From assembly GCA_030610745.1 (NCBI GenBank), contig JAUWRC010000052.1:1-9266 (forward strand): a stretch of DNA of 9,266 nt, given 5' to 3'. Position 1 is the stretch's first letter. Every line of letters starts with the position of its first letter. The position numbers and the translations under genes are program-made. Below the pieces are notes generated by a model. It saw only the letters and a list, made by a program, of their open reading frames with translations. It was not told where the DNA came from and searched no databases. Shown piece by piece: positions 1 through 6,105 of this stretch. This DNA comes from Clostridia bacterium. Lineage in GTDB: Bacteria > Aerophobota > Aerophobia > Aerophobales > AE-B3A.

Positions 1-644
1 TAAAAAAGACAAAGATACCTCAAGGCCTACAGATAGAAATTCACAAAACCATTCCTAGAAAAGCAGGGCTAGGAGGAGGCAGCGCTGATGCTGCAGCTAC
101 TGTATGGGGAATGAATAAACTCTTCGGAATGGGAGTTCCTCTTATAAGTCTCTCAAAGTGGGCTAGCCTGCTGGGAGCAGATGTTCCTTTCTGTCTAAGA
201 GGAGGAACTTCTCTTGTCAGAGGCAAGGGAGAGATCCTCATTCCTCTTCCTTCTTTAAAGGATGGATGGCTGGTTCTATTAGATCCAGGAATTCCTGTCT
301 CCACCTCCTGGGTCTATAAAAAGATAAGAGGGGAATTGACAAAAAAAAAATTAAGTGCTAAACTCCTTGCAAGGCTAGTAAAAAAAGAGGGCTTACCTGG
401 AATAAGTAAATTTTTATATAATAGATTAGAGGGAGTGGTTTTAGAAAGATTTCCGGCAGTGAAGGCAGTCAAAAAAGAGATGATGCAGGCAGGGGCAAAA
501 GGAACCTTGATGACAGGAAGTGGGTCTGTTATTTTTGGTATGGTTGAAACGAGAAAAGAAGGAGAGAGTCTCCGCAGTAAACTCCAAAGAAGGGGAAAAG
601 TTTACTTAGTTCAACCTACAGATAAAAGTTTTAAGGAGGGTTAG
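1..644 (+). CDS. ispE: 4-diphosphocytidyl-2-C-methyl-D-erythritol kinase, 5' partial
   Basis: IspE is a cytoplasmic GHMP-family kinase that phosphorylates 4-diphosphocytidyl-methylerythritol with ATP in the non-mevalonate (MEP) route to isoprenoids. The frame is open from base 3, upstream of the first ATG at 111. The residues before that ATG contain the GHMP ATP-binding loop, AGLGGGSADAA, encoded at about 63-95, so the ATG at 111 is internal and the gene starts left of the window. About 213 residues are visible of a family length near 290, so roughly the first 80 are missing. LLGADVPFCLRGG (about 159-197) is the usual IspE sequence after the ATP loop, and MTGSGSVIFGM near the C-terminus is the third GHMP motif. 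The TAG at 642-644 lies one base before the spoVG start, so the two are probably co-transcribed. The identification is firm; only the N-terminus is unseen. Confidence 0.95.
   Translation, partial: KKTKIPQGLQIEIHKTIPRKAGLGGGSADAAATVWGMNKLFGMGVPLISLSKWASLLGADVPFCLRGGTSLVRGKGEILIPLPSLKDGWLVLLDPGIPVSTSWVYKKIRGELTKKKLSAKLLARLVKKEGLPGISKFLYNRLEGVVLERFPAVKAVKKEMMQAGAKGTLMTGSGSVIFGMVETRKEGESLRSKLQRRGKVYLVQPTDKSFKEG
633..640 (+). promoter_or_regulatory. Shine-Dalgarno of spoVG
   Basis: AAGGAGGG lies within the last codons of ispE, 5 nt before a GTG at 646. It is the strongest ribosome binding site on the plus strand of this window, and it fixes the non-ATG start of spoVG. Confidence 0.85.
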
Positions 645-645
645 A

Positions 646-957
646 GTGAATATTTCAGAAGTGAAGATAAGAAAGGTTGAGGGTAAGGAAAGATTCAAAG
701 CATGGGCAACCATCACCTTTGAGGACTGTTTCCGTATTCACGGGCTAAAAGTTATTGAAGGAGAAAACGGGCTTTTTGTAGCTATGCCCTCTCGCAAATT
801 ACCTAATGGAGAATTCATAGATACTGCCTACCCTCTTAATCAAGAATTAAGGGAAACCATTCAAGGAAAGATTCTCGCAGAGTATAATAAAGAACATAGT
901 AATTTAAAAACTCCAAATCCTGAGGAAAGTAACGAGGAAAGCAGCGATGCAGATTAA
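646..957 (+). CDS. spoVG: SpoVG family regulator
   Basis: SpoVG proteins are small, conserved, site-specific nucleic-acid-binding regulators. They were first found in Bacillus sporulation but also occur in many non-sporulating bacteria, so the gene does not imply spores. The 103-residue product starts with MNISEVKIRKV and has the family signature AWATITFEDCFRIHGLKVIEG (split over residues 20-40) followed by GLFVAMPSRKLPNGEFIDTAYPLN. The start is GTG, chosen because of the strong AAGGAGGG 5 nt upstream and because an N-terminus beginning M-[NK]-[IV] is typical. The C-terminal 20 residues are acidic and rich in Glu and Ser, probably flexible. The gene follows ispE by 1 nt, an order also known in Firmicutes, and its last 11 nt overlap the start of glnA, suggesting translational coupling. 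What it regulates here cannot be read from the sequence. Confidence 0.95.
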   Translation: MNISEVKIRKVEGKERFKAWATITFEDCFRIHGLKVIEGENGLFVAMPSRKLPNGEFIDTAYPLNQELRETIQGKILAEYNKEHSNLKTPNPEESNEESSDAD

Positions 958-2281
958 GGATAAAAAATGGGTAATTGAAGAAGCAAAAAGAAATAAGGTA
1001 AAGTTTATTCATTTGTGGTTCACCGACATATTAGGATTCCTGAAAAGCTTTACCATTACTGCGGAGGAATTAGAGGTAGCATTGGAGGATGGAGTTGGCT
1101 TTGATGGATCTTCCATTGAAGGATTTGCCCGCATTGAAGAAAGTGATATGATGGCCATGCCTGATCCCTCCACCTTCTGTATACTTTCTTCGTCCTCTAA
1201 AGACCTGGGAGTGGGAGGGAGAATGTTCTGTGACATTCTGGAGCCGGACGGAAGTTCTTATCTGGAGGATCCTCGCTATGTATTAAAAAGAAATCTAAAA
1301 AGAGCATCTGACATGGGATACACCTTTTACATAGGGCCGGAGCTGGAGTATTTCTACTTCCAGTCCTGCCAACCACCGCTCAAAGGACTGGACGAAGGAG
1401 GATACTTTGACCTTACCCCACGGGATGTAGCCAGTGATTTACGCAAAGAGACAATAATCGCCCTTAAAAATATGGGCATAGAAGTAGAATGTTCTCATCA
1501 CGAGGTAGCCCCCAGCCAGCATGAAATTGATTTAAGATATACCGATGCCCTGAGGATGGCTGACAATACTATGACCTATCGTCTGGTAGTCAAGGAGATT
1601 GCTTTAAAAAACAATATCCATGCTACCTTTATGCCTAAACCTCTCTTTGGAAAAAATGGCAGCGGTATGCACGTCCACCAATCCCTCTTCAAGGGCAAAG
1701 TAAATGCCTTTTTCGATCCCAAAGACCCTTACCACCTTTCAAGGGTAGCTAAAAGATATATCGCTGGTTTGCTAAGACATGCCTCTGAGTTCACTTTAAT
1801 CACCAATCAATGGGTTAATTCCTATAAAAGGCTGGTTCCTGGATATGAGGCTCCTGTATATCTTTCCTGGGCACTAAGAAATAGATCAGATTTGATCAGG
1901 GTACCAGTATATAAACCGGGCAAGGAAGAAGCTACCCGAATAGAATTGAGATCTCCGGATCCTGCCTGTAACCCCTACCTTGCTTTTGCCGTAATGCTTT
2001 CAGCAGGACTGGAAGGAATAGAAAAAGAATATGATTTTGTGGAACCTGTAAAAGAAAATGTCTATAAGATGAGTGAAGAAGAAAGAGAGGCCGCGGGAAT
2101 TGGCCAACTTCCAGAAAATCTCTGGGAAGCTATAAAAATAACGGAAAAAAGTGAGTGGTTAAAAAAAACTTTAGGTGAACGCCTTTTCTCTAAGCTTATA
2201 GAAAATAAGAAAATAGAGTGGCAGAATTATCGTTCCCAGGTCACCTCTTATGAACTAGAACAATACCTTCCTATTCTTTAA
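947..2281 (+). CDS. glnA: Glutamine synthetase, type I (alpha subgroup)
   Basis: This enzyme makes glutamine from glutamate, ammonia and ATP in the cytoplasm, as a dodecamer in type I enzymes. The 444-residue length matches the short Bacillus-like alpha form. Visible motifs are DGSSIEGF (53-60), the metal-ligand segment GPELEYF (130-136), SHHEVAPSQHEID (183-195), the ATP segment KPLFGKNGSGMHVH (231-244), NSYKRLVPGYEAP (291-303, the flap containing the catalytic Glu) and RIELRSPDP (331-339). The region where adenylylated beta enzymes carry NLYDLPPEE reads NVYKMSEEE, so control by adenylylation is not expected. Arg62 in GFARIEESDM matches the Arg linked to feedback control in Bacillus GlnA. A GAGG at 934-937 inside spoVG is a plausible ribosome binding site. 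The stop abuts the era start. No GlnR-type operator was recognised. Confidence 0.98.
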   Translation: MQIKDKKWVIEEAKRNKVKFIHLWFTDILGFLKSFTITAEELEVALEDGVGFDGSSIEGFARIEESDMMAMPDPSTFCILSSSSKDLGVGGRMFCDILEPDGSSYLEDPRYVLKRNLKRASDMGYTFYIGPELEYFYFQSCQPPLKGLDEGGYFDLTPRDVASDLRKETIIALKNMGIEVECSHHEVAPSQHEIDLRYTDALRMADNTMTYRLVVKEIALKNNIHATFMPKPLFGKNGSGMHVHQSLFKGKVNAFFDPKDPYHLSRVAKRYIAGLLRHASEFTLITNQWVNSYKRLVPGYEAPVYLSWALRNRSDLIRVPVYKPGKEEATRIELRSPDPACNPYLAFAVMLSAGLEGIEKEYDFVEPVKENVYKMSEEEREAAGIGQLPENLWEAIKITEKSEWLKKTLGERLFSKLIENKKIEWQNYRSQVTSYELEQYLPIL

Positions 2282-3178
2282 ATGAAGAAAATTAAAGCAG
2301 GATTTGTCACCTTTATAGGGAAGCCCAATGTGGGAAAGTCAACATTGGTCAATAAACTGGTGGGAGAAAAGATCGCTATTACCTCTGCCCGACCTCAAAC
2401 AACACGAAATATCATTCAGGGAATAGTCACTTTTGACGAAGCTCAGATAGTTTTTCTGGATACTCCAGGTATAATCAACCTTACCCAGGCTAAAACTCTT
2501 ATAGATCAACATACAATAAAAGAGGCACTTAAAAGTTTAGAAGGTGTAGATCTGGTAGGAGTGATGGTAGAGCCTACCCCTATATCTGAAGAAGACAAAT
2601 TTATTTTAGAAAATTTAAAAAAGATAAAAAAACCTGTTTTTCTAGTTATCAATAAAATAGATAAAACCAAGGATTCTCAGCTGGAATCTTTAAAAAATGA
2701 GTATCTAAACCTTTTTCCATTTACTCGCATCATCCCCATCTCAGCCAAAAAGGGAACTAACCTTTCTGTCCTTATAGGAGAAATGATCCAGCATCTTCCT
2801 TATCATCCAGCTTATTATTCCTCGGATTTAATTACCGACCAGCCTGAGCGTGTTCTGGTAGCAGAACTGATCAGGGAAAAAATATTTAATCTTACCCGGC
2901 AAGAGATACCTTATTCGGTAATGGTGAAGGTAGAGCAATTTGAAGAAAGAAAAAAAAATCTGATCTATATCCGAGCAGCCATCTATGCAGAACATACCTC
3001 TCAAAGAGGAATACTCATTGGCAAATCAGGAAAGATGATAAAAGATATTGGCAGGTTAGCTCGAAAAGATATAGAGAAGCACCTTGGCTGTCAGGTTTAT
3101 CTGGATCTCTGGGTGGGAGTAAAAAAGGATTGGCGCAAAGACAAAAAATCTTTAAAGGAAATGGGATATAGGCTGTAA
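2282..3178 (+). CDS. era: GTPase Era, ribosome assembly
   Basis: Era binds the 3' end of 16S rRNA and helps 30S subunit maturation, working at the inner face of the membrane or in the cytosol. The 298-residue product has the expected two domains. The N-terminal GTPase domain shows G1 GKPNVGKS (13-20), the switch I segment RPQTTR (37-42), G3 DTPG (60-63), G4 NKID (124-127) and G5 SAK (154-156). The C-terminal KH RNA-binding domain contains GILIGKSGKMIKDIG (243-257, GxxG at 247-250) and DLWVGVKKDWRKD. The switch II stretch after DTPG reads IINLTQAK rather than the common IHKPKHK, a mild divergence. The ATG begins on the base after the glnA TAA. No good Shine-Dalgarno is visible, so translation probably depends on ribosomes finishing glnA. 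A 7-bp repeat array begins 2 nt after the stop. Confidence 0.97.
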   Translation: MKKIKAGFVTFIGKPNVGKSTLVNKLVGEKIAITSARPQTTRNIIQGIVTFDEAQIVFLDTPGIINLTQAKTLIDQHTIKEALKSLEGVDLVGVMVEPTPISEEDKFILENLKKIKKPVFLVINKIDKTKDSQLESLKNEYLNLFPFTRIIPISAKKGTNLSVLIGEMIQHLPYHPAYYSSDLITDQPERVLVAELIREKIFNLTRQEIPYSVMVKVEQFEERKKNLIYIRAAIYAEHTSQRGILIGKSGKMIKDIGRLARKDIEKHLGCQVYLDLWVGVKKDWRKDKKSLKEMGYRL

Positions 3179-3180
3179 GT

Positions 3181-3215
3181 CTCGTATCTCGTTGTTCGTC
3201 GCTCGTATCTCGTTA
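3181..3215. repeat. Heptad array CTCGTNN, copy 1 (after era)
   Basis: Five contiguous 7-bp units read CTCGTAT, CTCGTTG, TTCGTCG, CTCGTAT and CTCGTTA. The array starts 2 nt after the era stop codon and leads into the convergent space before leuD. The same unit type recurs at 5864-5898 and 6763-6776, and in reverse complement at 6876-6920. Confidence 0.85.
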
Positions 3216-3261
3216 GTTAATTGGCTAAATGGTTAATTACTCACTGCTCACCAATTAACCA
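3216..3261. repeat. Overlapping inverted repeats between era and leuD
   Basis: TGGTTAATT (3230-3238) pairs perfectly with AATTAACCA (3253-3261) around a 14-nt loop. GTTAATTGG (3216-3224) pairs perfectly with CCAATTAAC (3251-3259). The two 9-bp stems share their right arm and so exclude each other. The loop contains the 7-bp tandem CTCACTG, CTCACCA (3240-3253). The stems are AT-rich and no T-run follows on either strand, so this is not a standard terminator, although it sits between convergent genes where termination is expected. Confidence 0.55.
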
Positions 3262-3272
3262 CTTACGAGTCA

Positions 3273-3303
3273 CTATACGCTACCCGCTAAACGCTATACG
3301 CTA
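3273..3303. repeat. Heptad array CGCTANN, copy 1 (at leuD 3' end)
   Basis: After a leading CTATA come CGCTACC, CGCTAAA, CGCTATA and a closing CGCTA, a strict 7-bp period. On the minus strand the array encodes the last residues (Ser-Val) and the TAG stop of leuD at 3294-3296. A second copy with the middle two units in swapped order lies at 3962-3992. Confidence 0.85.
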
Positions 3304-3824
3304 TTTTTTTTCCATCCTCCATATTTTTTAAAATATTCTACCAATCCTCCTGCCTCAATAATATCCAGAATAAAAGAAGGAAAAGGTTCGATGGTAAGAG
3401 ATAAGTTTTTCTTTGCTATGAGAACCTTGCCCTTGACTAAATCTACCACTAATTCATCCCCTTGCTCAATATTTTCTGTATCAGTCTGAATAATAGGAAG
3501 TCCCACATTGATAGCATTACGATAAAAGATGCGGGCAAATGATTTTGCCAGAACCGCTCCTATGTGGGCGTATTTAATAGCTAAGGGCGCCTGCTCCCGC
3601 GAGGAGCCACAGCCAAAATTCTCCCCGGCTACGATAAAATCTCCTGGTGAGAGATGAGAATAAAAATGAGGCTCAATATCTTCCAATAAATGCCGAGCTA
3701 ACTCTTTATTATCCAGGGTTTTAAATTTATATCGCCCGGAGATAATATAATCGGTATTTATATCATGGCCAAACTTGTGTGCCTTACCCTGTAGAATTTT
3801 TACTTTAGATTCAGCAGGTTTCAT
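3294..3824 (-). CDS. leuD: 3-isopropylmalate dehydratase-family small subunit
   Basis: LeuD supplies the swivel domain that, with LeuC, isomerises 2- to 3-isopropylmalate in leucine synthesis. Homoaconitase and dimethylmalate dehydratase use related subunits. The 176-residue product has the hallmarks GHDINTDYII (19-28), ENFGCGSSREQAPLAIKY (68-85, GSSREQAP at 73-80) and the segment SFARIFYRNAINVGLPII (95-112). The substrate-specificity loop reads GRYKFKTLD (30-38). The common isopropylmalate form of this loop in the archaeal-type family is YLRT, so the exact substrate is uncertain. The start ATG has GAGG (minus strand, 3832-3835) 7 nt upstream. The last codons (Ser-Val-stop) come from a CGCTANN repeat array, so the C-terminus may have been reset by repeat growth. 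It lies 169 nt downstream of leuC, across a repeat-filled gap. Confidence 0.9.
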   Translation of the reverse strand: MKPAESKVKILQGKAHKFGHDINTDYIISGRYKFKTLDNKELARHLLEDIEPHFYSHLSPGDFIVAGENFGCGSSREQAPLAIKYAHIGAVLAKSFARIFYRNAINVGLPIIQTDTENIEQGDELVVDLVKGKVLIAKKNLSLTIEPFPSFILDIIEAGGLVEYFKKYGGWKKNSV

Positions 3825-3881
3825 TGGATTACCTCAAAAAGTAGTTTCTTTAAGCTCTAGAGTGCGTCGTGCATGTCTTTA

Positions 3882-3903
3882 GTAGCGGTTTGATTTATCA
3901 AAC
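3882..3903 (+). repeat. GTAGCG palindromic unit A
   Basis: GTAGCG is followed by the 16-nt palindrome GTTTGAT-TT-ATCAAAC: 7-bp arms with a 2-nt centre. It is one of four 22-nt units in the window with the same plan and different arm triplets. It faces unit B, so the pair forms an inverted element. Confidence 0.8.
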
Positions 3904-3916
3904 ATTGCCATTTATC

Positions 3917-3938
3917 GTGGCATAAATGCCACCGCTAC
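3917..3938 (-). repeat. GTAGCG palindromic unit B
   Basis: Read on the minus strand, GTAGCG is followed by GTGGCAT-TT-ATGCCAC, a perfect 7-bp-arm palindrome. The outer 8 nt, ACCGCTAC on the plus strand, are the exact reverse complement of the first 8 nt of unit A. The 57-nt stretch 3882-3938 therefore has terminal inverted repeats. Confidence 0.8.
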
Positions 3939-3940
3939 AA

Positions 3941-3962
3941 ATCGGATGAATCCGACCGCTAC
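3941..3962 (-). repeat. GTAGCG palindromic unit C
   Basis: Read on the minus strand, GTAGCG is followed by GTCGGAT-TC-ATCCGAT. Six of seven arm pairs match; the outermost G faces T. It sits 2 nt from unit B in the same orientation and leads directly into the second CGCTANN heptad array. Confidence 0.78.
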
Positions 3963-3992
3963 TATACGCTAAACGCTACCCGCTATACGCTA
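3962..3992. repeat. Heptad array CGCTANN, copy 2 (at leuC 3' end)
   Basis: CTATA is followed by CGCTAAA, CGCTACC, CGCTATA and a closing CGCTA. It has the same 31-nt length and the same end units as the copy at 3273-3303, but the AAA and ACC units are exchanged. It begins, in the minus-strand sense, 1 nt after the leuC stop codon. Confidence 0.85.
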
Positions 3993-3993
3993 G

Positions 3994-5250
3994 TTATTGC
4001 AGATACCTCCTCGGGTCAGTGATCTTGCCTTCCACTGCTGAAGCAGCTACGCTAGCCGGTGATGCCAGGTAAATAAAGGCATCCGGATTACCCATCCTCC
4101 CTTTGAAATTTCTGTTGGCTGTAGAGATAACGTTTTCGCCCCTAGAAGGAACTCCATTATGTGTCCCTACGCAGCATCCACAGCCAGGGGTAACCAGAAC
4201 TGCCCCTGCCTCTATTAAAATCTTAAGAATTCCCTCTTTGAGCGCTTCCAGGTAGATTCTCTTTGAAGCAGGAGCTACGATAAAACGAACCTCCGGATGT
4301 ATACTTCTATTTTTTAAAATATTTGCCGCTATCCTTAAATCCTCCAGCCTTCCATTGGTACAGGTCCCCAAAAAAGCCTGTTGAATAGGAATGCCCTCCG
4401 TCTCCTCTATGGGGACAACATTATCCACTGTATGTGGCCTGGCCACTTGAGGGACAAGCCGGGAAACTTCGTATTCCAGCACTTTTTTGTACTCGGCATC
4501 TTTATCCGGCTCTACAAACTGAAAATTTTTCCTCGAATGCTCACCCAGCCACTTTTTAGTGCGCTCATCCCTTTGCATCAAGCCTGCCTTTGCCCCCATT
4601 TCCACAGCCATATTGCATATGGTAAATCTTGCTTCTATACTTAGATTTTGAATAGTCTCTCCACTGAACTCTATACACTCATAAACTGCCCCCCGAGCAC
4701 CTATCTTTCCCACCAGATAAAGAGCGAGGTCCTTAGCATAAACGCCTGTAGCGAGCTTGCCTTTAAAAGAGACCTTTATGCTCTGAGGAACCCTGAACCA
4801 TAGTTTACCTGAAGCCATAACACTGGCCAGATCAGTAGAGCCAACTCCGGTGGAAAAAAGATTCAAAGCTCCATAAGTACAGGTATGAGAATCAGCTCCC
4901 ACTACTAAGTCTCCCGCCACTACCCATCCCTCTTCAACGACCAACTGATGGCAAACGCCCTCTCCTACATCATAAAGTCTGAGCCCCTGCTTTTTAGCAA
5001 AATCTCGCATTAAACTATGAAGAGAAGAGACCTCCTTATTAGGAGAAGGAGCACTATGGTCAATAAAGAAAGCTAACTTTTCCCTATTAAAGACTTCTCT
5101 TTTGTCCATTTTATCAAAGGCTTTAATAGCTAGAGGGGCTGTTCCATCCTGAGCTATAGCAAAATCAACATCGCAGATAACTATATCCCCTACTCGCGCA
5201 TCCTTGCCCGAGTGAGAAGAGAAAATCTTCTCTGCAATTGTCTTTCCCAT
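3994..5250 (-). CDS. leuC: 3-isopropylmalate dehydratase-family large subunit (4Fe-4S)
   Basis: LeuC is the catalytic, iron-sulfur subunit that pairs with LeuD for the second step specific to leucine synthesis. The 418-residue length fits the shorter LeuC/HacA type of archaea and many anaerobes rather than the roughly 470-residue proteobacterial form. Visible elements are FIDHSAPSP (62-70), VVGADSHTCTYGALNLFSTG (116-135) and the cluster ligands Cys297 in GTCTNGR and Cys357 and Cys360 in PGCGCCVG. GVPSRGENVISTANRNFKGR (366-385) is the conserved substrate-arginine region. The ATG is 10 nt downstream of the ntpE stop with AGGG 6 nt ahead, so it is probably co-transcribed with ntpE. leuD follows after 169 nt of repeats. 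Isopropylmalate is the default substrate. Homoaconitate or a methylmalate relative cannot be excluded without leuA/leuB context. Confidence 0.92.
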   Translation of the reverse strand: MGKTIAEKIFSSHSGKDARVGDIVICDVDFAIAQDGTAPLAIKAFDKMDKREVFNREKLAFFIDHSAPSPNKEVSSLHSLMRDFAKKQGLRLYDVGEGVCHQLVVEEGWVVAGDLVVGADSHTCTYGALNLFSTGVGSTDLASVMASGKLWFRVPQSIKVSFKGKLATGVYAKDLALYLVGKIGARGAVYECIEFSGETIQNLSIEARFTICNMAVEMGAKAGLMQRDERTKKWLGEHSRKNFQFVEPDKDAEYKKVLEYEVSRLVPQVARPHTVDNVVPIEETEGIPIQQAFLGTCTNGRLEDLRIAANILKNRSIHPEVRFIVAPASKRIYLEALKEGILKILIEAGAVLVTPGCGCCVGTHNGVPSRGENVISTANRNFKGRMGNPDAFIYLASPASVAASAVEGKITDPRRYLQ

Positions 5251-5260
5251 TTATTTCCCT

Positions 5261-5857
5261 TTAGTTAAATAATCTTTTGGCTACTTCTATTTCCAATTCA
5301 TCCTTTAAAAAAGAGAAAAGGCTGGAGAAGGTACAGTTTACCTGCATTCCTTCTTTCTTGAGAATGAAGCCGCGTTCTTTCTCCCCTAGCGTAGGAGAAA
5401 ATCTCAACTTTCCCTCTTTTCCTTTCTCTTTTAACTCTTTTTTTAACTCCCTAATAAAGCTTTCCTCTATCAATTCCTTATCCCGAGAAGAAATCATGAT
5501 TTTTTCACTCGCAGAATCTATACTGGAAAGAAGAGACGCTTTCAGTAAATTAAAATACTCTTTTCTATCCAGATTGTTGAATATCTGTTCTGCCTGTCTA
5601 AATGTCTCATCCATAAGTTCTCGTTTTAGAGCAAGGATTTTTTTTCTTTCCTCACTCCTGGCTCTGATTAATTTTTCTCGCTTTTTTTCTTCCCCTTCTT
5701 TTTCTAACCTCTTCAAAATTTTATCTTTAATCTTAGCCGCCTCTTCCTGGGCTCTTTTAATAAGTTCTCCTTTCTCTTTATCAGCTTCTTGTCTAATTTT
5801 TTCCACTTCATGGGAAGCCTTTTCCTTAATTCCCTTCACAATATCTTCTAAAGCCAT
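5261..5857 (-). CDS. ntpE: V-type ATP synthase subunit E (peripheral stalk)
   Basis: Subunit E, with its partner stalk subunit, forms the peripheral stalk that keeps the A3B3 head of a V/A-type ATPase from rotating. With the start at 5857 (MALEDIVKG) the product has 198 residues, normal for the family. Residues 1 to about 95 are a highly charged Lys/Glu/Arg coiled coil. The rest is the globular head-binding part, ending in the family-like ERGFILKKEGMQVNCTFSSL and a final helix, FLKDELEIEVAKRLF. An upstream ATG at 5905 in the same frame would add 16 residues (TTRYDIR, TTRYEVN) encoded entirely by a heptad repeat. The internal ATG is preferred because it has GAGG 5 nt upstream and a family-like N-terminus. 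leuC follows after 10 nt. Subunits C, F, A, B and D do not follow, which is unusual. Confidence 0.88.
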   Translation of the reverse strand: MALEDIVKGIKEKASHEVEKIRQEADKEKGELIKRAQEEAAKIKDKILKRLEKEGEEKKREKLIRARSEERKKILALKRELMDETFRQAEQIFNNLDRKEYFNLLKASLLSSIDSASEKIMISSRDKELIEESFIRELKKELKEKGKEGKLRFSPTLGEKERGFILKKEGMQVNCTFSSLFSFLKDELEIEVAKRLFN

Positions 5858-6093
5858 ATTAACCTCGTATCTCGTTGTTCGTATGTCGTATCTCGTTGTG
5901 GGCATTTAATTCGTGGCTCTACCTCTAACACCTCTTTTCCAAAAGTCTCAATATGAAAACGAATTGCTGACTTTACATCAGAAAGTGCCTCTTCGTAGGT
6001 ATCTCCTTGCCCAACCACAACTCCTTTGAGCCCCAATGGATACGCTACATAACCATCAGGATGTTTCTCAACAACGATTTTAAACTGTCTCAT
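5848..6093 (-). CDS. HicB-like solitary protein
   Basis: This 81-residue product resembles the HicB antitoxin-like (UPF0150) fold. MRQFKIVVEKHPDGYVAYPL is followed by the typical GxGDTYEEALSDVKSAIRFH pattern (residues 29-48). The ATG at 6093 is preferred over a TTG at 6114 because AAGGGGG lies 5 nt upstream of it. No HicA toxin and no DNA-binding extension is seen, so it is more likely a solitary HicB-like protein than half of a toxin-antitoxin pair. Its function is unknown. It lies between ntpK and ntpE. Residues about 66-77 (QRDTTYE, QRDTR) are translated from a 7-bp repeat array, and the gene runs 10 nt into ntpE. The natural domain probably ends near residue 62, and the tail is repeat-derived. 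Confidence 0.72.
   Translation of the reverse strand: MRQFKIVVEKHPDGYVAYPLGLKGVVVGQGDTYEEALSDVKSAIRFHIETFGKEVLEVEPRIKCPQRDTTYEQRDTRLIWL
5863..5866 (-). promoter_or_regulatory. Shine-Dalgarno of ntpE, overlapping a repeat
   Basis: GAGG on the minus strand lies 5 nt before the preferred ntpE ATG at 5857. Three of its four bases are the end of an ACGAG heptad unit, so the repeat array appears to have supplied or displaced the ribosome binding site. Confidence 0.6.
5864..5898. repeat. Heptad array CTCGTNN, copy 2 (hicB/ntpE junction)
   Basis: Five contiguous units read CTCGTAT, CTCGTTG, TTCGTAT, GTCGTAT and CTCGTTG. On the minus strand they are read in one frame as the tail of the HicB-like protein and lie immediately before the ntpE start. 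Confidence 0.85.
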
Positions 6094-6098
6094 AATAA

Positions 6099-6105
6099 CC
6101 CCCTT
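6099..6105 (-). promoter_or_regulatory. Shine-Dalgarno of the HicB-like gene
   Basis: AAGGGGG on the minus strand, 5 nt before the ATG at 6093. It decides this start over the upstream in-frame TTG. Confidence 0.65.

Noticed and set aside
41..304. 87-codon minus-strand frame opposite ispE
   Set aside because: It overlaps the conserved ispE motifs and has no recognisable features or ribosome binding site.
3299..3311. Intrinsic terminator for era from the T8 run at 3304-3311
   Set aside because: No GC-rich stem lies directly before the T-run, and the T's are the Lys codons of leuD on the other strand.
5277..5909. 210-codon open frame on the plus strand opposite ntpE
   Set aside because: It is rich in Ser/Phe/Leu, mirrors the Lys/Glu-rich coiled coil of ntpE, and has no family features, so it is an antisense shadow.
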